Source: Anaerolineales bacterium UBA6663
GTDB lineage: Bacteria; Chloroflexota; Anaerolineae; Anaerolineales; UBA6663
Direction: 5' to 3'
Assembly: GCA_002455335.1 (NCBI GenBank)
Contig: DKKP01000176.1
Location: forward strand, 1-13,929
DNA length: 13,929 bases
How positions within the stretch are numbered: position 1 is the first letter of the stretch; every line of letters begins with the position of its first letter. The notes beneath the pieces are model-generated. The model had not been told where the DNA came from. It saw nothing but the letters and a program-made list of their open reading frames with translations, and made no database searches. The position numbers were made by a program, and so were the translations under genes. This document shows, one piece after another, positions 13,537-13,929 of the stretch.

Positions 13537-13929
13537 ATGCGTACGATCCTGATTGCCGACCGGGATGCCGAGTTCGCCGCCTTTTTGGCGCGTGAGCTGG
13601 AGCAGCAGGCCGGGCTGCGGGTCTTGATTGCGACCAGCGCTGCCCTGACGTTGCAACGCGTCTCGGAGATCCGGCCGGATGTGGCCGTGATCGATGCCGA
13701 CCTGCCTGACGGGGCGCTCGACGATCTGCTGCGTCGGCTGCGCGCCCATGTGCCTGACCTGCCCGTGGTGCTGCTTCCGCTTCCCGATCACAACGACTCA
13801 ACGGTGCTCGTCCAGGCGCGATTGCACAAACCCGTTTTTCTGCCCGAGCTTGTGGCGACGATCGATACGCTGGCCCCGGAGGCCGGGCCTGGTCTGACGG
13901 CCGCGCCGCTGGCCCCACAGCCAGCGCGC
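13537..13929 (+). CDS. Receiver-domain protein, truncated by window edge
   Basis: An open frame of 131 codons with no stop continues past the window. Residues 1-112 form a response-regulator receiver domain: acidic pair Asp8/Asp10 (ADRD), phospho-acceptor Asp53 (VAVIDADLPD) and conserved Lys98 (LHKPVF). The Ser/Thr position is Pro81, which is unusual. A Pro/Ala-rich linker begins near residue 115, so an output domain should follow outside. The N-terminus (MRTILIADRDAEFAAFLAR) resembles that of the CpaE-like protein at 2947 (MRRILIIESDATFAGYLAR), so it may be another receiver-ATPase fusion, or an ordinary response regulator. I chose 13537 over the in-frame ATG at 13531 because AGG then sits at proper distance. 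Confidence 0.75.
   Translation, partial: MRTILIADRDAEFAAFLARELEQQAGLRVLIATSAALTLQRVSEIRPDVAVIDADLPDGALDDLLRRLRAHVPDLPVVLLPLPDHNDSTVLVQARLHKPVFLPELVATIDTLAPEAGPGLTAAPLAPQPAR

Overview
The window is GC-rich, tightly packed bacterial DNA using the standard code. Several traits suggest a member of the Chloroflexota, probably Anaerolineae-like. These are secreted proteins with long Thr/Pro linkers, a DUF1800/DUF1501 Tat-exported pair, a soluble histidine kinase with a zinc ribbon next to a CpaE-like ATPase, and a C-terminal tail of the 'FVPxxxKN' kind. This assignment is inferred from protein style, since no rRNA or other marker is present. I see no IS elements, tRNAs, CRISPR arrays or phage genes.

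Layout. (1) 49-1516, minus strand: a zinc-uptake operon, zur then znuA. It has a clear promoter (TTGACA, 17 bp, TATGCT) overlapped by two 15-bp Zur-box-like inverted repeats 30 bp apart. The permease and ATPase genes would lie beyond the left edge. (2) 1774-4170, plus strand: a soluble zinc-ribbon histidine kinase, followed 18 bp later by a CpaE/TadZ-like protein. Its receiver domain lacks the phospho-acceptor Asp and its P-loop lacks both lysines. A terminator hairpin follows. (3) 4326-6832, plus strand: a double-HTH XRE-type regulator, a small TPR protein and a CapA-like lipoprotein metallophosphatase. The last has its own extended -10 promoter and looks leaderless. (4) 6848-8453, minus strand: a membrane-anchored two-LysM protein and a SirB1-like transglutaminase-fold/TPR protein, almost overlapping. 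(5) 8714-11893, plus strand: DUF1800 and DUF1501 proteins, both with Tat signal peptides, 12 bp apart. (6) A perfect 41-bp palindrome separates these from miaB (12002-13393), the tRNA methylthiotransferase, which also looks leaderless. (7) From 13537 a receiver-domain gene runs off the right edge. Its N-terminus resembles that of the CpaE-like protein, but it keeps the phospho-acceptor Asp.

How the genes fit together. Only the zinc block forms a well-understood circuit: Zur senses zinc and represses its own operon, which encodes the zinc-capture lipoprotein. The kinase/CpaE-like pair looks like a signalling or localisation module, but no other tad/pilus gene is in view. The DUF1800/DUF1501 pair is a widespread exported couple of unknown function; the DUF1501 member keeps residues typical of the alkaline-phosphatase fold. 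I found no convincing entirely new system. The best candidates for follow-up are the kinase/pseudo-receiver/deviant-ATPase module and the regulatory palindromes.
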